Assembly: GCA_958450365.1 (NCBI GenBank)
Contig: CAUEEP010000741.1
Location: 3,124,501 to 3,188,500 of the forward strand
Reading direction: 5' to 3'
Length of the DNA: 64,000 nt
From: Mesorhabditis belari
Lineage: Eukaryota > Nematoda > Chromadorea > Rhabditida > Rhabditidae
Below, in pieces: positions 13,560 to 42,536 of this stretch. The notes below the pieces were generated by a model. That model was not told the DNA's origin. It ran no database searches and was given only the letters and a program-made list of their open reading frames with translations. Both the position numbers and the translations under genes were made by a program. Numbering within the stretch: position 1 is the first letter of the stretch; every line of letters begins with the position of its first letter.

Positions 13560-14735
13560 TGAATGTTTATCAGCATACTCATTGGGCCTCATTCCCCATC
13601 TGGCTTTATACCAATGAAGTTCTTCGGGAAAATCGAGATGAATCACTGTGTTCAAGTGGCTTTGATTCCGTAATAGTGCTCACGAGACTTAAACTTTCAA
13701 CTAAATTGTGTTTTTTTTTTGACGGTAAAAGTTCTTTATCTGTTTTGTAACTCACATTCCTTTCCATTCCCTCCGTTCTGATGAGTTCACGTCCTCATTA
13801 TTGCCGGGTATTTCTCTAGTCGATGAACGAAATCCATCCAAGGGGCATCTGAATGGGGCAAATTTGACTGGTTTTTAGGGAAGAAGTATGTATTTTGTAC
13901 TCAAAAAACAAAACGTTGTTCTTTTCTGGACGACCTGCCATTCCTTCATTTCTAGAATGTTGCTGCAAAGAAGTGGGATGAATTACACCAGAAAAGGTGC
14001 GTTTCTTATCCCAGCGGGCAAAAAAGTAGTTGCTTTGTTTTCTCCTTTACCAAGAATTATTCTCAAACTTTGTTCCATTTGTTGCTGAATCTCGGTGCCA
14101 CGTGTTCCAAGATCAGTATCTAAATCGTACCAAAACTCGTTTTCTCGGCACATCTAAAAGTATATTTAAAATGCAATTACACCTTTAACAATTTAACATC
14201 AAAAATTGCACAAGATCAAATCCAAAACCATAATCATTGACGAATATCCAGCCGGGTAATCAGACCTCGGGGCGATCTTTTCTTCTAAGGAAAATTTGAG
14301 GTCGAATATAATCCATCATCCAACTCTGTAACGTTCTTTAATAGTCGCTGTGATAAAAGCAACCGTGATACCTCAACACCGGCTTCTTTCAAATTGATTG
14401 TGATCGTGCGTGCCCTAATTTTTCCATGAAAAGCCAGACATTTTGATGGAGAGCTTTCTGTGGCTCTACAGCCCTCCGGTGGTGTCTCGTACTCACAACT
14501 GTGTAAAAAAACACGAATCGATAATTGTTGCATATGTTTCTCCTGGACCCTCAAATTCTCGTAGTTGTACTTCAAGAGCCGTCAATCTCGTATTTTTCAT
14601 CCGACCAATCATCCAACATGTCCTCTTCTTTGATTTTGAGGTGCGCAAAAAGATTTTCTCCATACGGATCAGTGCTATTTTTGCAAGTATAGTGGTAAAG
14701 ATGTTGATAATCGCAATCTTCATGGCCCTCAAAAA
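13560..14735 (-). CDS. Unrecognised multi-exon gene, copy 2 of a tandem pair
   Basis: This is a paralogue of the gene at 8340-10280 by motif order. From right to left: HEDCDYQHLYHYTCKNSTDP then YGENLFAHLKI (about 14725-14620); CEYETPPEGCRATESSPSKC (about 14500-14440); ARTITINLKEAGVEV (about 14415-14370); DYIRPQIFLRRKDRPEV (about 14320-14270); CRENEFWYDLDTDLGTRGTE (about 14150-14090); then weaker coding-like pieces to 13560. Conserved cysteines and the YE.PP..CR pattern are shared with copy 1. The family and function are unknown to me. No signal peptide or start could be fixed, and the frame is shifted in several places. It is separated from copy 1 by NIPP1 and RPL34. Confidence 0.45.
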
Positions 14736-14763
14736 GTTGGAAAAGTTTCTGCCAGAAAGATTA

Positions 14764-15042
14764 CCTACTGTGAATATTCCTAATAGACGACTACGCGACT
14801 TTATGCCATAATGACGGGCGTAAAGTCGCGTGAAGTCGAACTTTGAACGTCCTGTTCTCCGCGCCCCTTTATGCTAAGCAGTGTGCGCATGAGTCACAAA
14901 TGATAGCCATTGAAATCTAGTATTTTTTGGTACCAAAAGTATAGTTGGAAAAAATCTAGAAGCTAAGAAAGAAATGATTTTCTGAAAAGAAGTTAGATCA
15001 CGCGATCAGGCTAAGGAGATGGCGTTCTATTAGAGTATTTAC
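14764..15042. repeat. MITE-like element with TACCGTA-type termini
   Basis: Left end ctactgtgaatattcctaat, right end ctattagagtatttacggta. The interior (taatgacggg, cgtgaagtcgaactttgaacg, gtgtgcgcatga) matches the elements at 2598, 33440 and 36316. Confidence 0.65.
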
Positions 15043-15751
15043 GGTATGTCTCGCGTTTCTGTCGTTCAGCCTAGCACTTCTGGACAAATCAACAGTATCC
15101 GACAAACCTTTTCCGAGCAAAATTTGACTGGATGCTTCGGGTGGAAGCGTGATCCGCTCTCGTTCACATTTCTCTCTCACTCCAAAATTTGTTGTCGACA
15201 ATCGAGCTGAATTTCCGGCGATAAACCTAGACGAGAAATTGGTGTGTACTTTGGCAATTTATGGTCGCTGATAAAAAAGCTTTATGTTGTTTATCAAAAA
15301 GTTCATAGTCCATTGGTGTTCCCCCCATTTTGTAGTTTTAATCTGGCTCAAGCATCTGGCTCTGGTCATGTCAACAGAACAAGCCTGTGAGTGGAAAGGG
15401 AAGTTCCTCGAATATCTTATTTCCAAAGAAAAACTCAACGCGAATTGGGCAGCTACGCACTGCGACGGAAAAAGCGGAGAAAACGTGGCTGCCCCATTTT
15501 TGCAAGTTTTTCTTCGAAAATAAACGATGATATTCAATTTTCCGCCTTCAAGCCTTCGGGAAGTGAAAGTATTTTTTTTCAATTTCTCTAAAGTTGTATA
15601 CCATTTTCAGTTGAATCAATCATTTTTCGTCGCACCGAATGTTAAGATTCCCCCTTCCAAACGTTCTAGTGATATCGATTCATCAAATTTTATCCCTTCT
15701 TCGGCTCCAATTCATCGATCATTTTTTCTAGATTTTCTAGATTTTCTGTAG
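15043..15751 (+). CDS. Unrecognised coding block
   Basis: Plus-strand segments look coding but match no family I know. About 15075-15250 reads LLDKSTVSDKPFPSKI, an in-frame TGA, then LDASGGSVIRSRSHFSLTP and NRAEFPAINLDEKLVCTLAI. About 15368-15500 reads MSTEQACEWKGKFLEYLISK then NWAATHCDGKSGENVAAPF. About 15613-15750 reads LNQSFFVAPNVKIPPSKRSS then FIPSSAPIHRSF and ends in TAG. Reading frames change between segments, as in neighbouring genes. Exon ends are uncertain. The overlapping minus-strand frames look less protein-like. Confidence 0.3.
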
Positions 15752-16160
15752 ATAATGACAAATTTGAAAGAAAATAATAGTTAACAAGAGTTATAAGATT
15801 ACAATCAAGATTTAGATGAAAAAAAGATAAAAAAGATCAGCATTAAAGTCAAGGCATTTGCTCTTAAAATCCTTCAGAAACAGTTTTGAACTCCAGCACT
15901 AAAGTCTGATGAGTATCAGAGCTCAGATTGCAGATCGTACTCGTAGCAGTTTTGTTTTCAGAAAGTTAATTATAAGAGGCTGGGAAAAGTGACTCAAAAA
16001 TACCACATGAGCTTTAACAGATTTTGAGCCATTTTCCAGCTCTGATAGCACTTAATGGAAAGCTTTTATGCAGAAAAGAAAATGAAAAGGCTGCTACGCA
16101 GGAGTACGCGATCATACTCTTTACCCGGTCTTCATTCGAAGAAATACGGTATTTAACTTC
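15752..16160. other. Intergenic, nothing assigned
   Basis: AT-rich sequence without a supported exon or RNA gene. A short attcgaagaaatacggta motif near 16136 resembles the TACCGTA element termini. Confidence 0.4.
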
Positions 16161-16430
16161 ACTTACAAAAAAGTAAAAAGTGGCTAGCGGACTCGATCCG
16201 GGAAACCCTCGTCTTACGTCCCAAATCACTACCACATGGCCACCTCTGCAACTGCCGGGCCGGCGGAAGAAAGGGTTCTAATGTCGCGGTTTGATTTTTG
16301 AAACAAAACTTTAAATGCGTATAACTTTTAACAGAGTGCTTCGTAGAAAAAAAAAGCAGAATGATCAGCAGAAAATTTAGCGTTTGTCGATGGCTCATGT
16401 GATTTGGCCAGCACATTCATTTAAATTTCC
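16160..16430. repeat. Single arm of the tRNA-carrying foldback family
   Basis: The right part (caaaactttaaatgcgtata, acttttaacagagtgct) matches the right arms of the elements at 27112-27700 and 48580-49180. The left part at 16182-16250 is tRNA-like on the minus strand, with a TGGCCATGTGG A-box and GGATCGAGTCC B-box. No opposing arm is seen, so this is a half element. Confidence 0.65.
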
Positions 16431-16439
16431 CTTGTTGGT

Positions 16440-18381
16440 ACACCTAAAAAGTGCGCATTTACAAGTAAAAAGTAGGCTACTCCTCAAAATCCCAGTCTAA
16501 CTCAGTTATTATAGAAAAAGTAGTCAAAGATTTCCAAAGATTTCCAAAGATTTCCAAAGATAACCTTGCTTTTTTCACATTTCCCTTTCTCCACCAAATC
16601 TGCAACGAAAACGATCATAAAAAAGACGATCGATCGAGATTTTTCTCTTTTTGAGCACTTTTACATGGTTTCCCATTTTTTAATGAAATGAAATTTTTGC
16701 AGTACACCCACACTACTCAACATTCTTCCGTTACGGGCTATTTATTTTCGCATAGTGCAAAATAAACCACACAAGGTTGACAATTCAGATAGACAATACA
16801 AACTACAGTTATGAGATAACAAAAAAAAATGAGATTGATCAACCTTTTTCCATACTGGGAATCTATTTGTTTTCAAATTTTTAAAATAAATCAGACTTTT
16901 ATTTTATGAGCAATGGAAGAAATTTTATAATCAAATGCTTTTTTTAAAAATAAATCTATTTGAAAACTTCAATCTGAAAACGAAAAATGAAATAAGAAAG
17001 AAAAGAAAGAAAAGAAATGAGCTTAAATGGAGATTTTCCTTTTCTACAACTTTTCACAAAGTTTGTTTTGAATTTCATCATTTTAAAAATCTTACTTTAA
17101 ACTTAATTTGAACCTTTATTTGAATTTTTCAAAAAAAAAAAATTTTCAAAAAATTCTTTTTCTTCATAACTAATTTTTCAGTGATCTCTCGAATGAAATC
17201 AGCAGTTTCCCGTAAGTTTTGTCAAAGAGCACAATTGGCTGAATTGTTTCGCCCACACGAACTGACGAGCACACTTAACGAGATCTCAACTATAAAAATC
17301 CGCCGGTATCATTGAAAATGATTGATTTTAAAGTGCAAATATTAATTACAACCTCAGAGCTACGATAATCGAGATTCGCTTTGATCTGATCGTGAAAAGA
17401 TGCGAATCGAAAATTGTATGTACAATTGAATGACGATCAGGAGGTTTCAGCACGTTCTGATCAACGCGAAGCCCGCGGAGTTCGCTGGGCTTACGGATAA
17501 TGAAGAGAGTTTTCAATATATATAAAGCCGTTTTTCTGTCCGTCTGTCTGAGGCTTTTATTCGGGGAAAATTGAACTAGGAGGCTGAAAAACTCTTATTT
17601 TAAGGGTAGCAAAAAATTCGCTGGATTCCGAATCTGAAGTCCGTTTGTAATCATTTCAACACTCAAACTCCCCCCAGGGCAAGATCTCATCGTCAGCTAC
17701 ATTTTTTTTTTCGACCCCACATTCGGGTTCGATAAGTGTCTGCGAGATATACGAGCGGTTCTCAGAAAATTTCGGTTTAGCAATTTGACACAGGATCACG
17801 ATTAACGAAAATAGAGTAATATATAATAAAAGTTTTAAAAATCAAAAATAAGTTAAGGCACAAATTGAGGGTAATTTGTGAGCTGAGGCTTCTCTAGTTA
17901 ACCTGGCCTCTGAGTAGCGCCCTCTCTTGACTGACCTCTGCATTTCTAACTGTTTCCCTCTATCTGACGAGCATCAAAATAGACGGTCGCTTATACGATA
18001 ACAATCCGCAAACATCAAGATAGACCCAAAAAAGACTTCCAAGACTCTCTAGATACTTCACTGCTCTAAAGATATTTTAGCCTGGGCTTAAAATTGGAAC
18101 TTTACCCTTCAAGAGCCAAAATACATTGGGAAAAAATTCAAGTTTTTTTTATGCTTCACTATGCCTAGTTATGCACAAAAAAACCCCACAAATATAATGA
18201 GGGGAAAAATTTTTAAGCCAAAAAAAATCGACTCTTTGTTTTGACCTTTTTGAAAAAATCGACTCTTTGTTTTGAGCGTAAAGTTTAATTTAGCTGATAT
18301 TTGACATAGTAAACTATAAAAACACAATAATTTACTAGAAAACAATAAAAAAATTATGCCTAGAAAATTTCCAAAATCTAG
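16440..18381. other. AT-rich region upstream of the first recognised PEX1 exon
   Basis: The missing N-terminal exon(s) of PEX1 should lie here. A possible small exon ends at GTAAGT near 17213 after a TTTTTCAG at about 17182, but I cannot confirm its frame. A tandem ttccaaaga triplet occurs at 16528-16558. No other gene is seen. Confidence 0.4.
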
Positions 18382-35929
<17,548 letters not shown>

Positions 35930-36315
35930 ATACATAACTTGGTTTATTCTTATTGTTTATTATTTTTGTTCTAAAATTTGACACTATCATGCCAAAAGCC
36001 TCAAAATCTTGCTCAATTTCATCCATTGTGATAGCTAGTTTTAGTGTTTGGTTAGTGATAGGATAAATTGTTTGGAATTGGAGGAGGAATGATCATTGTG
36101 AGATCGCTGGAATATTTTACAAGATCTTGTAATTTTGCTAACAAAAATGACTCACTGCAAAGGTTTAAAGTCAAAAATTGACTTTATATAAAAATTGATT
36201 TTAAATAAAAATTTATTGAATAACAAAGTTGTGTTTGAATTTATTTTGTTGTTTGGCTAAATATCTTATTAATTTTGAGTTGCTATAAAAGCGAAAATCC
36301 CGAAAAATCTCTACC

Positions 36316-36603
36316 TACCGTAAATACTGTAATAGTATCCCACCCCCATAATGACGGTGCGGAGTGTTGCGTAGTCTAGCTTTGAACGAGTTTTTCTCGA
36401 CACTGGTTTATGCTAAAATGCGCGCTTAGGTATCAAAAAATAGCCCTGAATTTGGTGTCATCTTGTTCTACTTATCAGATCTACAAAAGAACGCAAATTT
36501 TTAAAGTACTGGGCGCTTTGAAAAAAATGATTACACTAAAAAAAATTTTGAGACTACCCGACCGTACGAGGGTGACAGAGCACTATTAAAGTATTTATCG
36601 GCC
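36316..36603. repeat. MITE of the TACCGTAAATACTGTAATAG family
   Basis: The left end is as in 33440. The right end is degenerate (actattaaagtatttatcgg). The middle contains a ggtgtcatcttgttctactt stretch that also occurs in the elements at 36690 and 41440, so one element was probably inserted into or recombined with another. Confidence 0.75.
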
Positions 36604-36689
36604 TAAGCACTAATTATAGTCGAAATCGATGGCTTAAAGTATAATTCCGCAATTTTTTTGGCTGCAACAGGGTTATTTGTCTGGGTCGT

Positions 36690-36885
36690 TTGCGTAACTC
36701 GCCAATAACTTTCTTCTAAGTGCGCGAATCTTTATGATTTTGGTGTCATCGTGTTGCACTTATTGAGATCTACAAAATGAAACCAAAATCATAAAGATTG
36801 GTCGACTTAGAAGAAAGTTATGGCTAGTTAAGAAAGTTAGTTGCGCAAATGACCCTGTTGCGCAAAAAAAAGATTGCGGAAACTA
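36690..36885. repeat. Inverted repeat upstream of the lipid phosphatase
   Basis: Arms aataactttcttctaagtg.. and cgacttagaagaaagttatg; inner arms aaatgaaaccaaaatcataa / tttatgattttggtgtcat. Same family as 41440-41830. Its right edge is about 100 nt from the gene start. Confidence 0.7.
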
Positions 36886-36991
36886 GCCTACCCCTTAGTC
36901 AGTCAACTTTTGTTGTTAGAAATTTGAACGCCTTGTTTACTATACTCTTTTTCTTTCTTTAAATTTTCAATACATTTTTCTCTTTTTAGTG

Positions 36992-39115
36992 ATGCCTTTC
37001 GATCGGGTGACGTTGAGCGGTCGATATTTTAACCGACGAGACGAGGTTGCTGCCGATTGGCGACGAACGTTTCTTCTTGGTGGTTTCCTCGCGGCCATTG
37101 ATGTCCTCATTTCAACGATAGTTGGCTACGTTGTCTATAAAACGTTCAAGGGGTTAGTTTCTTTATTTTTCATAATCAATTGCAAGATTCTGTTCTTGTT
37201 AAATAAAATTATTAACAAGATTCATAAGTTTATGTTCATACATTCATGCAGTTTCATTCATTCATGCAGCTTTAACGTAAAGCTTGTAGATGTAAATAAA
37301 TTAGTAAGCTGTTATGATTTTAAACATAAGCTTCGTGAAAAATTAATTTGATTAATCTAAAGTTTTAAATGAATCTGTAAACTTATCAATCAGCTTTCTA
37401 TGATACTTTAATTTAACCAGTACTTTACGTTAACTTTTTGATACAACCAGCTTTCTATGATACTTTAATTTAACCAGTACTTTACGTTAACTTTTTGATA
37501 CAACCAGCTTTCTATGATACTTATTTGTTATTTATGTTAAACTTAAAATTTAGATATTTCATCAATCCAGTCGAGCTCGGGTTCTACTGCAACGATGCAA
37601 CGATTCGACACCCATGGAGGCCGAACACAATCTCACCGGGAGCACTCATCGCTACAATTATTGGGACAACACCGCTGATCATTTGTAAGTTAAATTAAGT
37701 GCAGCTCAGTAAAAGTAAAGCTTTTTAATTCCTTTCTTTAATAATTTAAAAAGTTCCTAAGTAGCCGAAAAGCTTTTAGAGCAGCTGAATATTCCTTTAA
37801 ACATTGTAGACTTTTAAAATAAACCTAGAGTAACAACATTTGTTTGTCAACACGTTACGTTTTCTCTTAGGTGTTGCTGAAACACTACTTTTTCGTCTCT
37901 CTCAAGGGGTCAATTTGTTGCCAAAATGGGTACGATCGTGTACATTTGAATATTTGAAGTTCATCATCGGTTTCAGCATTTGCATATCGGTTATGGAGGT
38001 TAGTTTTGTTTACATCCTAAAAAAAGGTATATTTTTGAAATATGCAAGTCGTAATGTTAAACGTAATAGACATTGAGCATTTAAAACATTGTGTATTGAC
38101 GCAACTTAAAACGGGATGGACCTGGTTTCTTCTAGTTTATTTCTGTTCAGGTTTTCAAATGCACATTTGGTCGTCTGCGGCCGTATTTCATTGATGTTTG
38201 TGTACCGGATTGGACCAAGATCGATTGCTCGATTGAGAATAATTTTGTACCAGGGATTTTTTTACGTATTATTAAAGAAATCTTTAGAATTTTGATTTTT
38301 AATCTTCTATCAAAAGTAAGATTAATTGTAGATTTAAAGCTTCAAGTTCTGTAACAAATTGAACAATTGAGCTCTAAAAATAGTTATCTATTTAAAAATC
38401 TGGTTAAAATCTTATCCACGTTGATCATTTATTTTAGATGCTCATTGCACGGGTGACCCAATTCGGATACGAAATGCTCGTTCATCGTTTCCATCAGGTC
38501 ATGCTGCCGCAGCGGCTTTCTACGCGGTCTACATGGTCTTCTACCTTTATCGTGTCGCTCGAGCCGGCTTCACAAGACTTATCGAGGGTGTGACGGTTTT
38601 AATGGGATTGTTGGTTATGGGATGGTTAGTTTTTAAATTTTAACAAATACAAACCTACTTGCAAAAGCAAATACAAAACTTACTTGCAAAGGCGAAGAGT
38701 TGTGAAGAGATGATGTCTAATTTTTCTAAGAAAGCAAAGTTTTTAAGGACTTTGTTCGTTCTCGTCACTCGAATCACCGACAACAGGCATCACGTAAATG
38801 ATGTTATTTTTGGCTCTGGATTAGGTTTGTTTATTTCTATAAATATCCGTATAAGTGCCTCTGTTAGAGGCATCTTTTTAAACTTATTGGATATCACTAA
38901 TTGTAAATAGAATTAAGAAATTAATTGTAAATGGTAAATTGTAACTACTTAATTGTAAATAGAATAAACCCTAGTTTTTCAGGCTTTATAAATTGCAGTA
39001 ATTTTAATAATATGAATGTTCAGGTATTGGTTTCGCTTTGCTCACACACTCCCTTCTCACTCGACAACATATTTATGAGGAACGAGAAATAAAGAGGAAA
39101 ATAAAATTCGAATAG
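36992..39115 (+). CDS. Lipid phosphate phosphatase (PAP2 / LPP family)
   Basis: LPPs are six-pass membrane enzymes that dephosphorylate phosphatidate, lysophosphatidate, sphingosine-1-phosphate and related lipids. Exons: 36992-37152 (first membrane segment), 37554-37684 ([19 protein letters not shown]), 37871-37998, 38151 to about 38265 (motif 1, [15 protein letters not shown]), 38438-38624 (motif 2, [14 protein letters not shown]), 38748-38824 (motif 3, [13 protein letters not shown]) and 39024-39115 (last membrane segment and basic tail, TAG stop). All three catalytic motifs are present: K..(6)..RP, PSGH with the catalytic relay histidine, and R..(5)..H...D with the nucleophilic histidine. 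The ATG lies 2 nt after a TTTTTAG acceptor, so trans-splicing or an upstream exon is possible. The donor of exon 4 is uncertain. It follows PEX1 on the same strand and converges with the SDR gene. Confidence 0.93.
37388..37520. repeat. 56-bp direct repeat in an LPP intron
   Basis: About two and a half copies of a unit starting accagctttctatgatactt and containing accagtactttacgttaact. Confidence 0.75.
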
Positions 39116-39574
39116 TGTTTGTTGTTTGTTAGACTGTAACTTGTCATATGTTAAATTCTTTCCTACCTCGCCTGTGATATATTTTGCGCATTGAATCTTC
39201 GTAAATCTGTATTTATTTTATCGGGTTTTGTTTTATTTTTACGGGATTTTTTGATTGTATAAAGCTTTATCGGAGAGTAAAAAGTATAGGTTTTTCAGTT
39301 TCGCATTGAGAGTGGGATGGGGCTTCCTTTTCGCTGAAAAGTGATCACCCAATCTTGGAGGAAAGTCGGCAAAGTTGCGAGGGGAATATAGAAGAAGATC
39401 GTGTCCAAGCCGACCCAATAACGGCTCTTTGGGAATCTGAAAAGTTGGTTAATGGTAAGATAGATATCAAAACAAACAGATTTTCAATAATCGGGATAAA
39501 ATATATGCAGCTAAACTTTATGGACGTGCATTTTGGTACTAGGTTTTCATCATCTCCACGATTCTACACTAAAT

Positions 39575-42369
39575 GAATGGATGTTTACGCCGATCAATGC
39601 CAACTCTGTAAGCTATTTCTAATCACCTCGAAAGAAGAGCATGCTCATATGCGTCCACAACCGCGTTCAGGTCATCCGAGCAATGGGAAAGCCGCGAAAA
39701 TCTTGCATGTTTATCTGGGATTTGATTTTCTATAGTATAGTAATCGAAAAACTTCTGTTCGACTCACATTTATCAAAATAATCTCTTCCGAAATCATGTC
39801 GTGTCTCATCATCGAGCCTTGTCCATACCTAGAAATTCTTTGATAAAATCAAATCTAGCTATTCAAACGGAATACCTTATCAAGATCATTTGTGGCTGTT
39901 TGAGTGATGTTCGTGGTGAAGAAACCCGGCTCCAAGATGTGAACTGAGACACCGAAATCTTTCATTTCATGTCTGAAAGAAAAAAAAGAAACATAAAGGC
40001 AAAGAGATTAGAATTGTTTAGCCTATGCTTGAGCAATTCTAGTATTCTAGTACGGTAAATAGTATCTATTTTGAAGCTTTCAATAAAATAGCAACGTTTA
40101 GTTCAACGTCGTTCAACGTAGTGTCAACCTGATCACATCGGCGTAGGCTTCGACGGCGTGCTTTGACACACAATACGGTCCAACCATCGGCCTGGGTGTT
40201 CGCCCGGAAATCGATGAGATGATCACGATTCGACCGCGTTGAATCTGAGAGTTTTGAGTGATTGGTTTAAGAGGTTTTCTATCTTCTAACAAAGCAAAAA
40301 ATGAAAAACCTTGACGAATTTCCTCAACTTCTGCACAAAGCGCATTACGCCGAATGTGTTCACTGACATTGTCTGCAAAGTTTTGAAACAAATCAATTAC
40401 AACCAAAAGAAAAAAGATTTTTGCTGAGCTGAGATGAATTTGATTTCAAGCTTTCTCTTTCTCTTTCTCTTTCTAAAACCAACATGCATATAGTCTTCAG
40501 CTTTTAGCCAATCGTCTGGACCCGAATACCCGAGAATCCCAGCGTTGCACACGATTCCCCAAAGGCCTAAAGATTTAAAGATATAGTAGAACTGGCTCTA
40601 GATTGAATCTAAGCTAGCCAATCTAAGCCAGCCAACATAAGCTAGCCAATCTAAGCCAGCCAATCTAAGCCAGCCAATCTAAGCCAGCCAATCTAAGCCA
40701 GCCAATCTAAGCCAGCCAATCTAAGCCAGCCAACATAAGCCAGCCAATCTGAGCCAGCCAATCTAAGCTAGCCAATCTAAGCCAGCCAATCTAAGCCAGC
40801 CAATCTAAGCCAGCCAATCTAAGCCAGCCAATCTAAACCAGCCAATCTAAACCAGCCAATCTATGCCAGCCAATCTAAACCAGCCAATCTATGCCAGCCA
40901 ACCAGCCAATCCAAGCCTCTAGATTAAATCTCTGGAAATTTAAAGATAACTTATAAAAAGTATTCAATAATATCGATTATAAATTCTAATAAATTCAAAA
41001 TTGTTCAATTCACCCCGTCCACCAGTGACTTTCCGCGTGAAATCGGCGAATTTCTCGACGCTCTCATTTGAGGTGACATCAAGCGGATGAGTGTAGAGAA
41101 GCTTTGCACGTGTCGCTTTTTTTTTCAACTCTTCTTCACCCTGAGCTTTTGTTTGAGCAAGAGAAATAATTCATTTCACCGTACCTTTTCGGAGAAACAC
41201 CCGGCAACCACCGGTACACCCAACGAGTTTAAACGCAACGCCAACAAGTGCCCGAAACCGGTGTCACAGCCTAGGGGAATTAGACTTTAAGAAAGAAATT
41301 CGACTTTAAGCAATCGAAATTTTGATTTACTTAGTGCTTAGGGCAGATGAATCTTTACTAGTCTTTACTTTACTAGTACTTTACTAGTACTTTACTTTAC
41401 TAGAGTGTTCAGGAAACATCTTTACGCGGTAGGCTGCTATGTTTCGCCATTTTATTTGCACAACTCGTCATAACTTTATTCTAAGTCGACCAATCTTTAT
41501 GATTTTGGTTTCATTTTGTAGATCTCAATAAGTAGAACAAGATGACACCAAAATCATAAAGATTCGCTCACTTAGAAGGAAGCTATGTTGAGTTAAACCC
41601 ACAGTAATCCGGCGGTGGCTACTTTGCGTCAAAGCAACTGGCTTTGCGCCATAACTTTCTCCTAAATAAGCCAATCTTTATGATTTTGGTTTCATTTTGT
41701 AGATCTCAATAAGTAGAACAAAATGAAACCAAAATCATAAAGATTGGTCGACTTAGAAGAAAGTTATGGCGAGTTACGCAAAAGGCCTTTTGTGTTGCCC
41801 TGTTGTGGAAATAAAATGGCGAAAATTAGCCTATTCCGTCTTTACTTTACTAGTTTCTTTTCCTCTCGAGTAATGCTCGTTTTCTAAAAGGTTTTTCTCT
41901 AAAACTAGCGTAGTCGAATCGTTAGTCGAATCGTTTCCATTCGAGCAATCAGATTTTTGGTATTATTGAATGAAATTTTTGAAATTTCTTTTAATTCCTC
42001 ATCAAATGATACAAAAATTGGGTAATTAAATGAAAATTATGGTTTTAACTACGGGCTAGCTACGGGCTAGCTACGGGCTAGCTACGGGCTAGCTACGGGC
42101 TAGCTACGGGCTAACTACGGGCTAGCTACGGGCTAACTACGGGCTTTTCTTTTTCCTTAAATAGATGCCTTTTTAGAAAAACGCATTACTTTAGAGGATT
42201 ACTTTAAAATTTAATTTTAATCTTTACCCGATATCGCAACGGTTTTTCGTTGAAGTTGACCAAGGCGGAGCATGAGCAAAAATTTCGCCAATCCATAGGT
42301 GAATATGGCAACTAAACAAAAGAAATATAACGAGTAAAAGTGAGGAATTGAATAACAAGTAACAAGCAT
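39575..42369 (-). CDS. Membrane-anchored short-chain dehydrogenase (17-beta-HSD / RDH-like SDR)
   Basis: This classical SDR oxidoreductase probably acts on retinoids or steroids at the ER. Exons, high to low: 42228-42369 (start MLVTCYSIPHFYSLYFF, one N-terminal membrane segment, ends KTVAISG), 41185-41270 (cofactor loop CDTGFGHLLALRL), 41014-41140 (LDVTSNESVEKF), 40484-40566 (GLWGIVCNAGILGYSG, the NAG motif), 40310-40372 (NTFGVMRFVQKLRKFV), 40129-40244 (IVIISSISGR, catalytic YCVSK), 39876-39972 (DFGVSVHILEPGFFTT), 39768-39828 and on to about 39610 (DDLNAVVDAYEHALLSR then TGA). The TG-x3-G-x-G loop is present with C before D. Between 39768 and 39754 the frame does not join cleanly, suggesting an indel. 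The usual C-terminal tail is not clear. A 14-bp satellite fills the intron at 40605-40915. Confidence 0.88.
40605..40915. repeat. Minisatellite, 14-bp unit taagccagccaatc
   Basis: About 22 copies with few changes, inside an SDR intron. Confidence 0.9.
41440..41830. repeat. Compound inverted repeat
   Basis: Two successive hairpins share arms tttatgattttggtttcatt / aatgaaaccaaaatcataaa with gtagatctcaataagtagaa between. The outer parts are tcgccattttatttgc and gaaataaaatggcgaaa. Same family as 36690-36885. Confidence 0.75.
42049..42144. repeat. Minisatellite, 11-bp unit ctacgggctag
   Basis: Nine near-perfect copies in the first intron of the SDR gene. Confidence 0.85.
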
Positions 42370-42536
42370 AGGCTTCAATTTATCTATAAAAGTCGATAAA
42401 AATCTCGTAATCTTACGGGGAAATCCAGGTCTAGAAAAACGAAGGGAAACCTGTACAAGTTTAGCTAAAAGTCTTCATTTTCACCTAAAGTCTTTGACGT
42501 TTTGGAGTAAATTGAGAAAATCGAAACTTTTTGATC

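Noticed and set aside
39585..39615. A 21-nt intron near the end of the SDR gene joining to RVGID
   Set aside because: Far below the shortest introns expected in nematodes; a frame error or a longer unseen intron is more likely.
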